Assembly: GCA_002724315.1 (NCBI GenBank)
Contig: PBOJ01000003.1
Location: forward strand, 4,942-38,733
Direction of reading: 5' to 3'
Origin: Planctomycetaceae bacterium
GTDB lineage: Bacteria; Planctomycetota; Planctomycetia; Planctomycetales; Planctomycetaceae
Length of the DNA: 33,792 bases
In this document: piece by piece, positions 8,128 through 16,950 of the stretch
How the letters are laid out: each line of letters begins with the position of its first letter
How positions within the stretch are numbered: the stretch's first letter is position 1
The notes under the pieces: model-generated
Seen by the model: only the letters and a program-made list of their open reading frames with translations
The model's database searches: none
What the model was told of the DNA's origin: nothing
Translations under genes and position numbers: made by a program

Positions 8128-8907
8128 TCAATGGTCGGAACCGTCGACCAGGCGTACCCAGGCATCAAATTCCAGTTTTCCCACTCCGTAGCCTTCGTTC
8201 CCGGCCAGAAAGCGGTCGACCATCTCGGCGGCGGCCCGGCAGGTCTCCGCGGCGGGAATCACGAGCTCGGCTCCACCGGCCTGGGCCGCAACCTGGATTT
8301 CACAGGCCCGCTGTAGCCGGAACATGAGGATGAAGGCTTCTTCGAGGGTGGTTCCCGCGGCAAGCAGCCCGTGGTTTTTCAGGATCAGGACCTTGTGTTC
8401 GCCCAGGGATTCGACCAGTCGGGTCTTTTCATTCCCGTCGAGGCTGGGGCCTTCATAATCGTGGTACCCGATCCGTTCGAAGAACCCGCTGGCGTGGATG
8501 CTGATTGGCAACAGTCCGCCGGCCTGCGCGGCGACGGCCATGCCGGCGGTGGTGTGGGTGTGAAACACACATGCCAGGTCGTCCCGTGCTTCGTGGACAG
8601 CGCTGTGGATCACGTATCCGGCGACGTTGACCGGGTGTGATGCTGGGCCGACCGGTCGGCCGTCCAGGTCAATCTTCACGAGGTTCTCAGCGGTGACCTC
8701 GTCATATCGCAACCCGTAGGGGTTGATAAGGAAGTGCCGCTCCGGGCCGGGCACCTTCAGGGTGATGTGGCCATAAATCGATTCGGTCCATCCCAGGTGT
8801 TCGACCACGTGGTATGCGGACGCCAGTCGCACCCGGAGTGCCCACTCTTCCGGGGACACGCCTGAATCGGCCAGCGACTTTGGAACAACGGGTTCGGCCA
8901 GGCTCAT
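8128..8907 (-). CDS. Class II aldolase/adducin family protein
   Basis: A 259-residue cytoplasmic protein. The family zinc site is visible: HTHTT with His116 and His118, and KNHGLL with His179. Glu106 (HSAVHEARDD) is placed like the catalytic Glu of fuculose-phosphate aldolase. An N-terminal YGHITLK stretch and INPYGLRYDE provide the usual phosphate/substrate loops. Family members cleave or epimerise sugar phosphates (fuculose-1-P, ribulose-5-P) or decarboxylate related acids. The absence of a kinase or isomerase neighbour leaves the substrate open. The gene stands alone on the minus strand, converging with the propeller gene and separated by 57 bases from the next minus-strand gene upstream, with which it may be co-transcribed. 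Confidence 0.9.
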   Translation of the reverse strand: MSLAEPVVPKSLADSGVSPEEWALRVRLASAYHVVEHLGWTESIYGHITLKVPGPERHFLINPYGLRYDEVTAENLVKIDLDGRPVGPASHPVNVAGYVIHSAVHEARDDLACVFHTHTTAGMAVAAQAGGLLPISIHASGFFERIGYHDYEGPSLDGNEKTRLVESLGEHKVLILKNHGLLAAGTTLEEAFILMFRLQRACEIQVAAQAGGAELVIPAAETCRAAAEMVDRFLAGNEGYGVGKLEFDAWVRLVDGSDH

Positions 8908-8964
8908 GGTGTCTCTCCTGCATCGCCACCGGTGCGGACGTGTCTCGTGCTGGAAGTGAAAGGG

Positions 8965-10887
8965 TCAGAGGGATTGCAGAAACGCAATCAGTGATTCTCG
9001 ATCGTCGTGGCTCAATTTCCGGAACGCGTCCCTTGCCGCATTGCCCTCGCCGCCGTGCCAGAGAATGGCTTCGGACAGGCTGCGGGCACGGCCGTCGTGC
9101 AGGTACGCTTCACCTCCGCTGACGCCACGTGTCAGTCCGATGCTCCACAGCGGTGAAGTTCTCCATTCGGCTCCGGTCGCTGAACCTTCGCCGAGATTGT
9201 CGGCCAGGCCAGCTCCCATGTCGTGCAACAGCAGATCGGTGTAGGGCTGGATGGACTGATTGCGGAGTTCGGCCAGGGGGTGAAAGCCACCGGTTGTCAT
9301 TTGTGGGGTATGACACTTGGCACATCCGGTGGCGGCGAACAGTTGCTCGCCACGCCTGACCTGCGGATTGTCGAGATTGCGACGGGCACTGATGCCGAGG
9401 GTGGAGAGGTAGCGGTTGAGTTGGTCGAGTTGGGCTGCTTCGATCTCGACCGGTCCGGATTCCGGTTCGCCATCGGGCCGAGAATAGAGTTTCGAGAGGA
9501 CTCCCATGTCGCTGTTGAATGCTGCGGCGATCTGGTGTCGGACGCGGGCCTGCCCGGCCTTGTAACCGAATCGCCCCAGCCTCAACTGATTGGTCTCCGG
9601 ATCGGTCACGGCGCGAATGCGGCCCGAGATCCCGTCGTTGTTCGTGTCTGAGGGGTCGGCTCCGGCAATGATCGTTGATTCGCTGATGGATTCCAGCAGT
9701 CCCAGGCCGACCAGTTGTGGCGTCAGGCGGACCGAGAAGTGTTTGGGGACAACCCCCTGGAAGGAATATCGAGGCTTGCGGAGAGTGTACGGTGTGCCGT
9801 CGGCAAAGGTGCCCCGGGTCGTCTGGTAGTCGCTGATTGTGGCGATGGCTTCCGGCCGCTCGGTTGTGGCTTGTGGTTGCAGAGCGGTTCCCAGTTTCGG
9901 GTGCGGAGTGCCGTCAGCGTCGGCGGCCACTTTGACCACCGTCTGGTACATGGGGGATCCGATCTGTGGTGCGAGCGCACGGCCGTTGTTGACGTGGCAG
10001 GCGATACAGCTGCGGGCCACAAACCGTGGGCCCAGTTTGTCGGACTGTGCCGAAAAGGTCGGGTTGGGTTGATCGGAGTGGGCGCCAGTACCGAAGTCGG
10101 TGTGGTGCAGGCGGCGTCCGAGCATGAATTTCTGAGCGCTCGCCGGAGCCATGTTGCCGGCCATCTGCTTGAACCGTTCGGTGGGCTCCTTCGAATATTG
10201 GTAGGGAAGTGTGGTGCGGCCACCCAGCCAGGCTGATTCGGGCAGCGGCTCGGGTTGCAGTCGTTCCCCCACACCGTGCCACGGCACAATTCCTCGGCCG
10301 ACCACGTACAACATGGCCGTGCCGTAATAGTTCTTACGTCCGACCCGGGGGGCGACCAGGAATGGGCTGAACTCGAATTCCATGCGATCCCCGACTGCCA
10401 GGGGGCGACCGGTCAGATTGTTGAAGGTGATCGTCGTGGAGTAGCGAAGTGGAGCCACTTCGCGGGTGGCAACATTGTGGTGATACTCGGCCGGTGTGTT
10501 GATCCCACGGAAGAAACAGCGGAAATCGGGCTTGTTGAGTGGGGCCAACGAGGTGATGTTGATCACAACCCCGGCGCCCCCTTTGAGCACACGGTCAACC
10601 AGTTCGATGGTCACGGTGCGTTCTTCCCAGTACCAACTGAGAAAGTGGTCGTAGCCGCCCGGTTCTCGAGCGTGCCGGTCTCGTACGCGATCAGCAATTC
10701 GGGTGATCACCGCGTCGGAGGTCTGGATCGTGGTGTCGGGTTCCCGCACGGTCTTGCGGTCAAACAGCGGGACGATCGCTGCTGGTCCGAGTTCGATGGC
10801 GGCGCGAGGCTCAGCGGCACACGGCACCGCCGACAACAGAATGGCAGCACTCAGGCGGAACAGCCATTCGGCGGGCATGTGGTTCAT
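8965..10887 (-). CDS. DUF1111 di-haem cytochrome/peroxidase-like protein with N-terminal extension
   Basis: A 640-residue exported protein (signal peptide about 1-25, cleavage near CAAEP). The C-terminal part is the DUF1111 'di-haem oxidoreductase' family, related to MauG/cytochrome c peroxidases. It has two haem c sites, CIACH at 294-298 and CAKCH at 522-526, and the conserved DTNNDGISGR, GRFGYKAGQ, HDMG and LHDGRA segments. Residues about 30-260 form an extra beta-rich domain I do not recognise. The start is set by a strong AAGGGAGA (10892-10899, minus strand) close before ATG 10887; an in-frame codon at 10983 would place the leader internally. It diverges from a DUF1501 gene over 137 bases. 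It probably performs periplasmic redox chemistry; the substrate is unknown. Confidence 0.85.
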   Translation of the reverse strand: MNHMPAEWLFRLSAAILLSAVPCAAEPRAAIELGPAAIVPLFDRKTVREPDTTIQTSDAVITRIADRVRDRHAREPGGYDHFLSWYWEERTVTIELVDRVLKGGAGVVINITSLAPLNKPDFRCFFRGINTPAEYHHNVATREVAPLRYSTTITFNNLTGRPLAVGDRMEFEFSPFLVAPRVGRKNYYGTAMLYVVGRGIVPWHGVGERLQPEPLPESAWLGGRTTLPYQYSKEPTERFKQMAGNMAPASAQKFMLGRRLHHTDFGTGAHSDQPNPTFSAQSDKLGPRFVARSCIACHVNNGRALAPQIGSPMYQTVVKVAADADGTPHPKLGTALQPQATTERPEAIATISDYQTTRGTFADGTPYTLRKPRYSFQGVVPKHFSVRLTPQLVGLGLLESISESTIIAGADPSDTNNDGISGRIRAVTDPETNQLRLGRFGYKAGQARVRHQIAAAFNSDMGVLSKLYSRPDGEPESGPVEIEAAQLDQLNRYLSTLGISARRNLDNPQVRRGEQLFAATGCAKCHTPQMTTGGFHPLAELRNQSIQPYTDLLLHDMGAGLADNLGEGSATGAEWRTSPLWSIGLTRGVSGGEAYLHDGRARSLSEAILWHGGEGNAARDAFRKLSHDDRESLIAFLQSL

Positions 10888-10952
10888 TGCGTCTCCCTTT
10901 ATACCGGCTGGGAATTCGGCGGACAAAGTGCCGACGGCTCGACAATCCGGAA

Positions 10953-10984
10953 TTGCCTTGCGGTATCGGTACGGCCGATACAAT
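10953..10984 (+). promoter_or_regulatory. Candidate promoter/operator between DUF1111 and DUF1501 genes
   Basis: TACAAT at 10979-10984 is a good -10 hexamer for the rightward gene. Poor -35 candidates lie at 10953 (TTGCCT, 20-bp spacer) or 10958 (TTGCGG, 15-bp spacer). Overlapping the -10 is an inverted repeat, GTATCGG at 10963-10969 and CCGATAC at 10975-10981, with a 5-base centre. A protein bound there would block the -10. Inferred from sequence symmetry only. Confidence 0.3.
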
Positions 10985-11024
10985 AAACTGCAGCGAAGGT
11001 TTCAACGCTCTGGAGGTGGTGAGT

Positions 11025-12581
11025 ATGCAACGGCACGGCTGTCAGCCGAGTGACCACCCGTTACTGGGACGACGAGAACTGCTGCAGGTGGGTGGGCTGG
11101 GGTTGTTCGGTGCCGGGCTGGGTGACCTGTTGCGGATGGAGTCACAGGCGGCTGAAGCTCCTGGCCGCGGAACTGCCAAGTCGGTGGTTTTCATCTTTCA
11201 GTCTGGCGGACCGTCACAGCACGAGACATTCGATCCGAAGCCCGAAGCTCCGGATTCCATTCGTGGCGAGTACGGCACCACGGCGACTCGCGTGCCGGGC
11301 GTGCGGTTCTGCGAGCATCTTCCGCGGTTGGCAGCTCGTCAGGATCGGTTCTCGATCGTCCGCACGATGCATCACATTGCCGGCCGACAATTCCGGAACG
11401 AACACAGCAGCTGCCACTACCTGTTGCACAGCGGGACAACCTCGTTGCCGCCAGGTGACTCCAACGCCTCCATCTCCAAACCTCGCAGCGGCCGTTTCGA
11501 ATGGCCGTCACTGGGATCGTTGATTGCGTACGCGGCACCGCCCGACGAGAGCGTGGGGCTGCCGTCGGTGATCGAGATTCCTCGGGCCAAGCGGATGAAC
11601 TATCCCGGACGCGGTCCGGGGCTTCTGGGGCCCCGTTACGCCCGTTGGGGCGTAGATCTCGCGCCCAAGTGCAACTCACCCGATCCGGGGGGCAGTTGTC
11701 CAAACTGTTACAGCCACGACGATCCCAACGATCCGGCCCGGGCTGCAGGACCGGGTCCCAAGGCCTGGTGGGACAACTCCAGTTGCCGGGATCCATCGTT
11801 TCACCTTCCGCGGATTGAGTCGGATGGCGGCTTGTCGATTCCTCGTCTTCAGAATCGTCGGGCGTTACTGACAGGGCTTGAATCGCTGAGACGTCAAAGC
11901 GAAACCTCTGCCGGTGAGGCCAAGATGGCAGCTTGGGATGCGTGGCGGCAACAGGCCTTGCGGTTGCTGCTGACTGCCCGCAGTGGACAGGACAACCCGT
12001 TTGACCTGTCGCAGGAGCCCGACTCAATTCGCGACCAGTACGGACGTGAAGAGTGGGGCCAGGGATTCCTGGTCGCACGACGCCTGGTCGAGGCCGGTGT
12101 CCGGATGGTGCAGGTCAACCTGCGGGGGTGGGACACTCACCAGAACGCGTTTCGGGACCTCAAGGGAAAGTTGTTGCCTTCGATCGATCATTGTCTCAGC
12201 GGTTTCCTGGATGATCTGGAGGATCGAGGATTGCTCGACGACACATTGGTCGTGATGTGTGGTGAGATGGGGCGGACTCCGAAGATTTCACCGATTTCCG
12301 CCAACGGTAAGAACGCGTCGGGTGAGAAATTCACCCCCGGACGCCATCACTGGGGCGACGTGTTTCCGTGTTTCCTGGCCGGTGGTGGAATCCAGCCGGG
12401 ACGAATTGTTGGCCGGTCCGACGCTCACGGTGGCGTTCCGACCGGAGAGGCGTTCACGCCGTCCGATTTGGCAGCGACCATTTTTCACGCCCTGGGCATC
12501 AGGGCCGATGCGAATTTCTACGACGAAGCGGGGCGGCCGTACCATATCTATCGTGGGCGTCCCATCGAACCGTTGCTCTGA
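11025..12581 (+). CDS. DUF1501 family protein, divergent, with cysteine-rich insertion
   Basis: A 518-residue protein with a twin-arginine-type leader (GRRELLQVGGLGLFG), so probably exported folded. ATG 11025 has GGAGGTG seven bases upstream; the frame is open further upstream but without a comparable site. DUF1501 motifs are QSGGPSQHETFDPKP, GWDTH, EMGRTP and FLAGGG. Two things are odd. The usual GRDH motif reads GRHHW, with His441 at the normal Asp position. A middle segment carries Cys216, Cys225, Cys228 and Cys254 (C-x8-C-x2-C), which suggests a bound metal or disulfides. No DUF1549/DUF1553 partner is adjacent; the neighbour is the divergent DUF1111 cytochrome. Function is unknown; the family call is secure. 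Confidence 0.9.
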   Translation: MQRHGCQPSDHPLLGRRELLQVGGLGLFGAGLGDLLRMESQAAEAPGRGTAKSVVFIFQSGGPSQHETFDPKPEAPDSIRGEYGTTATRVPGVRFCEHLPRLAARQDRFSIVRTMHHIAGRQFRNEHSSCHYLLHSGTTSLPPGDSNASISKPRSGRFEWPSLGSLIAYAAPPDESVGLPSVIEIPRAKRMNYPGRGPGLLGPRYARWGVDLAPKCNSPDPGGSCPNCYSHDDPNDPARAAGPGPKAWWDNSSCRDPSFHLPRIESDGGLSIPRLQNRRALLTGLESLRRQSETSAGEAKMAAWDAWRQQALRLLLTARSGQDNPFDLSQEPDSIRDQYGREEWGQGFLVARRLVEAGVRMVQVNLRGWDTHQNAFRDLKGKLLPSIDHCLSGFLDDLEDRGLLDDTLVVMCGEMGRTPKISPISANGKNASGEKFTPGRHHWGDVFPCFLAGGGIQPGRIVGRSDAHGGVPTGEAFTPSDLAATIFHALGIRADANFYDEAGRPYHIYRGRPIEPLL

Positions 12582-12673
12582 CGGTCGGACTGGACCACGG
12601 TTCCACTCCTGGCGAACCGGTTGTGTCTCTCGTGGACGCGGTTGTCATGGACAACTGCCTGTGTGGATGAACC

Positions 12674-13363
12674 ATGGCACGGGGCGGCGGAAGACTTCTG
12701 TTGACCGGTCTCGCCTTTGCGGCCCTGCTCGGTGGCATCTGGGGTATGTCTCACTCGGAGTTCGGACAGCAACTGTTGGACCCGGATCTCTCGGCCGAAA
12801 CGAAACTCGCTTCGATGAAGGCCTTCTTTGACCGGTTCGGTGTGTTCTCACCCCTGGTTTACATCGGGCTGGTGATGGTCGAGGTGATTGTGGCACCGAT
12901 CCCCGGGGCCATGCTCTATGCACCCGGGGGGGTCATCTTTGGGGCCATCCCGGGAGGCTTTTATTCCTTGGTCGGCAACGTGATCGGCGCGGGGGTGTCG
13001 TGCCGGCTGATGCGATGGCTGGGACGTGAAAGGATGAAGTCCTTCGTCGAGCAACGGGAACTGGGGCGCTTGGAAGAGCGGTTACGTTCCCACGGGGTTC
13101 TGGTCATTTTTCTGTTGAGAGTCAATCCGTTGACCTCCTCGGACCTGGTGTCCTACGCGTCCGGCCTGACGTCGATCCCGGCCTGGAAGGTGATGCTGGG
13201 CACGTTGCTGGGGATGGCACCGCTGTGTTTTGTTCAGGCGTGGCTGGCCGACAGCCTGTTGACGGTGTTCCCGCGGTTGCTGTACCCGTTGCTGGGGCTG
13301 TGCGTCGTCTACGCGGTGATTGTCTTCTGGATCGTTCGCCGCATGCGGAACAGTTCGAAATGA
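12674..13363 (+). CDS. TVP38/TMEM64 family (VTT domain) membrane protein
   Basis: A 229-residue integral inner-membrane protein with about five hydrophobic segments (near 9-24, 60-80, 85-105, 155-185 and 200-220). The VTT/SNARE-associated domain is recognisable: EVIVAPIPGAMLY, then GGVIFGAIPGGFYSLVGN, a Gly-rich re-entrant region, and the FLLRVNPLTSSDLVSYASG motif with its conserved Arg. The family relates to DedA proteins and eukaryotic lipid scramblases and is linked to membrane lipid or envelope homeostasis; no specific substrate is known here. A small perfect hairpin (GTTGTC-ATG-GACAAC, 12641-12655) sits just ahead of the start. It is followed by a likely terminator. Confidence 0.85.
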   Translation: MARGGGRLLLTGLAFAALLGGIWGMSHSEFGQQLLDPDLSAETKLASMKAFFDRFGVFSPLVYIGLVMVEVIVAPIPGAMLYAPGGVIFGAIPGGFYSLVGNVIGAGVSCRLMRWLGRERMKSFVEQRELGRLEERLRSHGVLVIFLLRVNPLTSSDLVSYASGLTSIPAWKVMLGTLLGMAPLCFVQAWLADSLLTVFPRLLYPLLGLCVVYAVIVFWIVRRMRNSSK

Positions 13364-13373
13364 GATCGCCCGT

Positions 13374-13405
13374 GGCCACAGTTCTGGCGGAACTGCGTGG
13401 CCTTT
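13374..13405. terminator. Stem-loop terminator candidate between convergent genes
   Basis: GGCCA+CAGTTC (13374-13384), loop TGGCG, then GAACTG (13390-13395), a CG bulge and TGGCC (13398-13402). This gives an 11-bp stem with one bulge, followed by TTT. It lies in the 50-base gap between the plus-strand TVP38-like gene and the minus-strand hydrolase and could serve both. The U-run is short. Confidence 0.5.
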
Positions 13406-13413
13406 GAGATCGC

Positions 13414-14892
13414 TCAGTTGCGGCCTAGCGAAACCCGCGTGTACGGGCTGGAGCGGTAGGACGAGTAGTTGACCGAACGATAAGTGACTGTCTTTCGGTG
13501 ATTGCTGAAGAAATCGATATGGGATGCCCCGGTCTCGATCGGGATCGTGGTACTCCAGCTGTTGGTTTTGCTGTCACTGGTCATGTCTTTCCATTGATCG
13601 CTCGGAAAGAGTTCATTGATATACGCAGCGCTTCCGTCGGGACCACGGTCGAACATCCACCAGATGCGGCCGCTTTCGGACACGGAGCCGGGTTCGAAGG
13701 TCACGGTCACCAACAGCCTCTGACCGTCGACGCGAGTTGTGACCGATGGGGGAGTCAGTGGAGCGGCGACACCCTTGAAGAAATGTCGCAACAGGAACGC
13801 CGGTTTGTTCTGTTCGTCCGTTTCGGCGTAGGGGTGACGCCTGGACTTTCCGTGGCCGGAATTGACTCTCAGATATATGGGGATTCCGGGGTGATGCCGG
13901 CCACCCCAGGCCATGTCAAAAGCCACAAAGTCATGGGTTCCCGGATGAAAACACAGGTCGACGTTGCGCGAGGCCAGCGTCTTGAGGTGGCGAGCCACGA
14001 AGACGTGATCCTTCATGCGGTGAGCAAGTCGTCGGAGATCGTCCCAATTGTGTCCGGCCGCCATTGCCTGAGAATTGTAGACGGGTCCGAAAGTCCCACC
14101 CAGGAACCGGTGGTTCAACAGTCGCCGCGGATTGACTCGGCGATTGGCTGCCTGGAGTCCTCGGACATACCGTTGGTTTGCTGCTTGCAGGTTCTTCCAG
14201 GCTGTCCGGTCACAGAGTCGCAACGGGGAATCCCAGATCGGCGCGACTGACGAATGCAGTGCTGTCATTCGCCTGTCATGAAGAAGGGCGACCGAAGGGG
14301 ATGCTCCGTTCTTGGATGCTCCCGTGACGGCGACCTTGCCGGGTTCAAAGTGTTCTGTCTCGGCGTAGGCGGCCGTCACCGCGCGGATCAGCGCGGCTGG
14401 CCATCCCCAGTATTGGACCGAGTGTCGTGGGTCGAGAGTCTTGATGAATCGTCGGAAAGCCGCTTGGCCCAGTTCGGCCTGTCCGACACTCCCCAATTCC
14501 TGCACGACGGTGAAGACCAGGCCGACGCCGCCTCTCAGCAATTCCCTGTCGACGCCCCGCGGCCGAGCGTCTCTTTGTATGGAGGCCGGCCGGTGTCCGC
14601 CGGTGAGATGAAACCCGCTGGCTTTTCGGCCGACGGGGACGATCATTCGCACCGGGACACGGTACTCTCGTCCCGGCACCAACTCGCCCACGCGAATCGA
14701 GACCAGTTTCTGGCGGGTCGGGACGTCGCCGGGCACGGTATGCCAATCGCTGAGGACTTTTTCGTCCAGGCTGCCTGCGTCAAGCAGTTCTCGCATCCGT
14801 AGCAGTGGGGCCTCGCCGTGAACCGAAGGCACGCAGTGGAGGTGTGGGTCCAGGCAGGCGAAGCCAATCATGACCCGCAGAAGAGATTTCAT
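13414..14892 (-). CDS. PhoPQ-activated pathogenicity-related-like alpha/beta hydrolase
   Basis: A 492-residue protein with a weakly hydrophobic N-terminal leader (about 1-25), probably exported. The nucleophile elbow is VAVTGASKNGAS with Ser193. The GASKxG form is typical of the PhoPQ-activated pathogenicity-related (PqaA) family, as is the wider order: an early beta sheet, YWGWPAALIRAVTAAY before the elbow, SSVAPIWDSP after it, and a late HPGTHDFVAFD with GIPIYLRVNSGHGKS. A C-terminal segment (about 385-492) looks like a beta-sandwich. Substrates of this family are unknown; an esterase role on sugar esters is possible. The start is ATG 14892 with only a weak ribosome binding site. A CE15-like esterase is an alternative reading. 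Confidence 0.6.
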   Translation of the reverse strand: MKSLLRVMIGFACLDPHLHCVPSVHGEAPLLRMRELLDAGSLDEKVLSDWHTVPGDVPTRQKLVSIRVGELVPGREYRVPVRMIVPVGRKASGFHLTGGHRPASIQRDARPRGVDRELLRGGVGLVFTVVQELGSVGQAELGQAAFRRFIKTLDPRHSVQYWGWPAALIRAVTAAYAETEHFEPGKVAVTGASKNGASPSVALLHDRRMTALHSSVAPIWDSPLRLCDRTAWKNLQAANQRYVRGLQAANRRVNPRRLLNHRFLGGTFGPVYNSQAMAAGHNWDDLRRLAHRMKDHVFVARHLKTLASRNVDLCFHPGTHDFVAFDMAWGGRHHPGIPIYLRVNSGHGKSRRHPYAETDEQNKPAFLLRHFFKGVAAPLTPPSVTTRVDGQRLLVTVTFEPGSVSESGRIWWMFDRGPDGSAAYINELFPSDQWKDMTSDSKTNSWSTTIPIETGASHIDFFSNHRKTVTYRSVNYSSYRSSPYTRVSLGRN

Positions 14893-15184
14893 CGTGGAGC
14901 ACCGAGTCGAAGGAGCCGCCGTGGTGTTGTGGGGGGTGTCACTTCAGAGATTTCCACGACGTGTTCGGCTTTGTTCCGCCCGGGGCCAGTATATCACCCG
15001 GAAGTCGGCAACAGGTTTCGCCTGGGCGTTGCACCACGTAACCTCCATCGAGATGGTGGTGTCAACAGGTCGCTCGGTCTCGAATTTTGCATGAGTTCGG
15101 AACCCTCTATCGGGTGGTGACAGTTGGCCACTGCTCGAGGGATCCCGTGTACAGTGGTGTCTCGTTCCTGAAGGTGTAGGTGGC
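14893..15184. other. Divergent intergenic region with an imperfect hairpin
   Basis: This 292-base gap separates the minus-strand hydrolase from the CocE-like gene. At 15028-15066, GTTG-CACCA, an 8-base side loop, CCATC-GA-GATGG, then TGGTG-T-CAAC can fold into a 14-bp stem. The octamer CAACAGGT occurs twice, near 15009 and 15063. TACAGT at 15150-15155 could be a -10 for the rightward gene. No open frame here looks like a protein. Confidence 0.35.
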
Positions 15185-16933
15185 TTGGCTGTGACGAATT
15201 CGCCGGGTTCCGAGTGTGGCCTGAAGTTGTGGCATGATCTGGGCGTCCCGATGCGGGATGGCGTGCGGCTGAGTGCCGACGTATTTCTCCCGGATCGTGA
15301 CGGCCCGTTTCCGACGATTGTTACCCGTACGCCTTACGAGAGCGGTCGGGATGCGTTTCTGGATGTTGCGGCTTACTGGGCCCGCCGCGGGTTCGCCTTC
15401 GTCGTGCAGGATTGTCGTGGGCGTTTCGAATCGGAAGGCACGTTTCGAGCTTACGCGGACGATCCCACTGACGGATACGACACGATCGAATGGGTGGGAG
15501 GGCAGGGGTGGTGCAACGGGAAGATCGGGACGTGGGGCCGCAGCTACGGTGGTTTGACACAGTGGCTGTCCGCGCCTCTGGCTCATCCGCAGCTGACCTG
15601 CATGGCTCCCCATGTCATCTGCGACGATTTTTACAGCGACTGTCATTACATCGGCGGGGCCTTCCAACTGATGCTCTCGCTGGGAGCGGCTGTGATCTGG
15701 CAGACGAATCTCGCGACGGTGGTCGGGCCGCAGTCCCGACACGTTTTCCAGAACCGGCGGTTTTGGAGCCATCTGCCGCTGATCGAAATGGACGAACTGG
15801 CCATCGGTCGGCGAGTGGAGTACTGGCGAGAGTGGCTCGCACATCCCACGTACGGCGACTATTGGAGGCCGTTTGATATCCGTGGTCGGCACGCGGAGAT
15901 CACCGTGCCCGCCTTCCAGCAGTGTGGTTGGTTCGATCCCTACACCGGGTCCGGTTTCCGCAATCTCAACGGCATGCAACAGCATGGCCCGAACTCTCGG
16001 GCACGCGAGCAACAACGGATACTGGTCGGGCCGTGGTCTCACGAGGAACCCGCGTCAACATCGATGGGGGGGAGAGATTTCGGTCCCGGTTCCCTGTTGG
16101 ACATTCGCGCCGAAGAGCACCGCTGGTTTGACTGGCAGTTGAAAGGAATCGATGACGGGATTGCCTCCGAACCGCCGATCCGGATCTTCACGATGGGAGC
16201 CAACTCGTGGAGGAGCGAAGCGGAGTGGCCACTGGAACGGTCGGTGGTCACGCCGCTGTTCCTGCACAGCACCGGGCGGGCTGGTTCGTCGCCCGACGAC
16301 GGCCGCCTGACGCTCGACCCGCCGGGTGACGAGCCGGTTGACCGGTTCCATTACGATCCGGCAGACCCGGTTCCCACGCTGGGGGGCGTGCTCTCGGTCC
16401 ATATGATGACCGCTCATGCCGAGGAGCCCCTTGAGGCGGGGGCGGTTGACCAGCGGCTCCTGGAGAAGCGGGACGACGTGCTGGTCTATACCACCCCGGT
16501 ACTGGCGGAACCGGTCGAGGTTACTGGTCCGGTTAGCGTGGTGCTGTACGCCGAATCGAATGCCCGCGATACCGACTTCACAGCCCGGCTGGTGGATGTC
16601 GCTCCTGACGGGACGGCCTTCCTGGTCACCGAGGGCATTCTGCGGGCTCGCTATCGGAACGGGTTGAAACAAACCGAACTGTTGGCACCAGCTGTGGCTG
16701 AACAAATGGAGATCGTGCTTTACCCGACGAGCATCGTCTTCGCGGCTGGCCATCGTATTCGGCTGGATATCTCCAGCAGCAATTTTCCACGCTTCAGCCG
16801 GAACCTGAACACCGGTGAGGATGTCGGAACGGGGACGCGGATGTTGGTCGCCGCCAATTCGGTGCTGCACAGCCAGGTCACACCGTCGCAACTGGTGCTG
16901 CCGGTCGTCGATTCGACGTTGAGATTTTGCTGA
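15185..16933 (+). CDS. CocE/NonD family hydrolase (X-Pro dipeptidyl-peptidase S15 type)
   Basis: A 582-residue protein with no evident signal peptide. The alpha/beta-hydrolase core has the elbow GTWGRSYGG with Ser120 and a GPWSHE motif with His286; the preceding FAFVVQDCRGRFESEG is the usual oxyanion-side strand of CocE/S15 enzymes. The C-terminal part (about 370-580) is the family's jelly-roll domain (VTGPVSVVLYAESNARDTDFTARLVDV, then HRIRLDISSSNFPRF). Members hydrolyse acyl esters, amides or N-terminal dipeptides; which applies is not readable here. The start is TTG 15185 or GTG 15191; no strong ribosome binding site decides. The gene seems monocistronic, with a consensus -10 for the next operon shortly after its stop. 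Confidence 0.88.
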   Translation: MAVTNSPGSECGLKLWHDLGVPMRDGVRLSADVFLPDRDGPFPTIVTRTPYESGRDAFLDVAAYWARRGFAFVVQDCRGRFESEGTFRAYADDPTDGYDTIEWVGGQGWCNGKIGTWGRSYGGLTQWLSAPLAHPQLTCMAPHVICDDFYSDCHYIGGAFQLMLSLGAAVIWQTNLATVVGPQSRHVFQNRRFWSHLPLIEMDELAIGRRVEYWREWLAHPTYGDYWRPFDIRGRHAEITVPAFQQCGWFDPYTGSGFRNLNGMQQHGPNSRAREQQRILVGPWSHEEPASTSMGGRDFGPGSLLDIRAEEHRWFDWQLKGIDDGIASEPPIRIFTMGANSWRSEAEWPLERSVVTPLFLHSTGRAGSSPDDGRLTLDPPGDEPVDRFHYDPADPVPTLGGVLSVHMMTAHAEEPLEAGAVDQRLLEKRDDVLVYTTPVLAEPVEVTGPVSVVLYAESNARDTDFTARLVDVAPDGTAFLVTEGILRARYRNGLKQTELLAPAVAEQMEIVLYPTSIVFAAGHRIRLDISSSNFPRFSRNLNTGEDVGTGTRMLVAANSVLHSQVTPSQLVLPVVDSTLRFC

Positions 16934-16950
16934 TCGACTCGAACCAACTC

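Noticed and set aside
12598..12619. CGGTTC/GAACCG stem after the DUF1501 stop as a terminator
   Set aside because: Only 6 bp with a 10-base loop and no U-tract; too weak to list.
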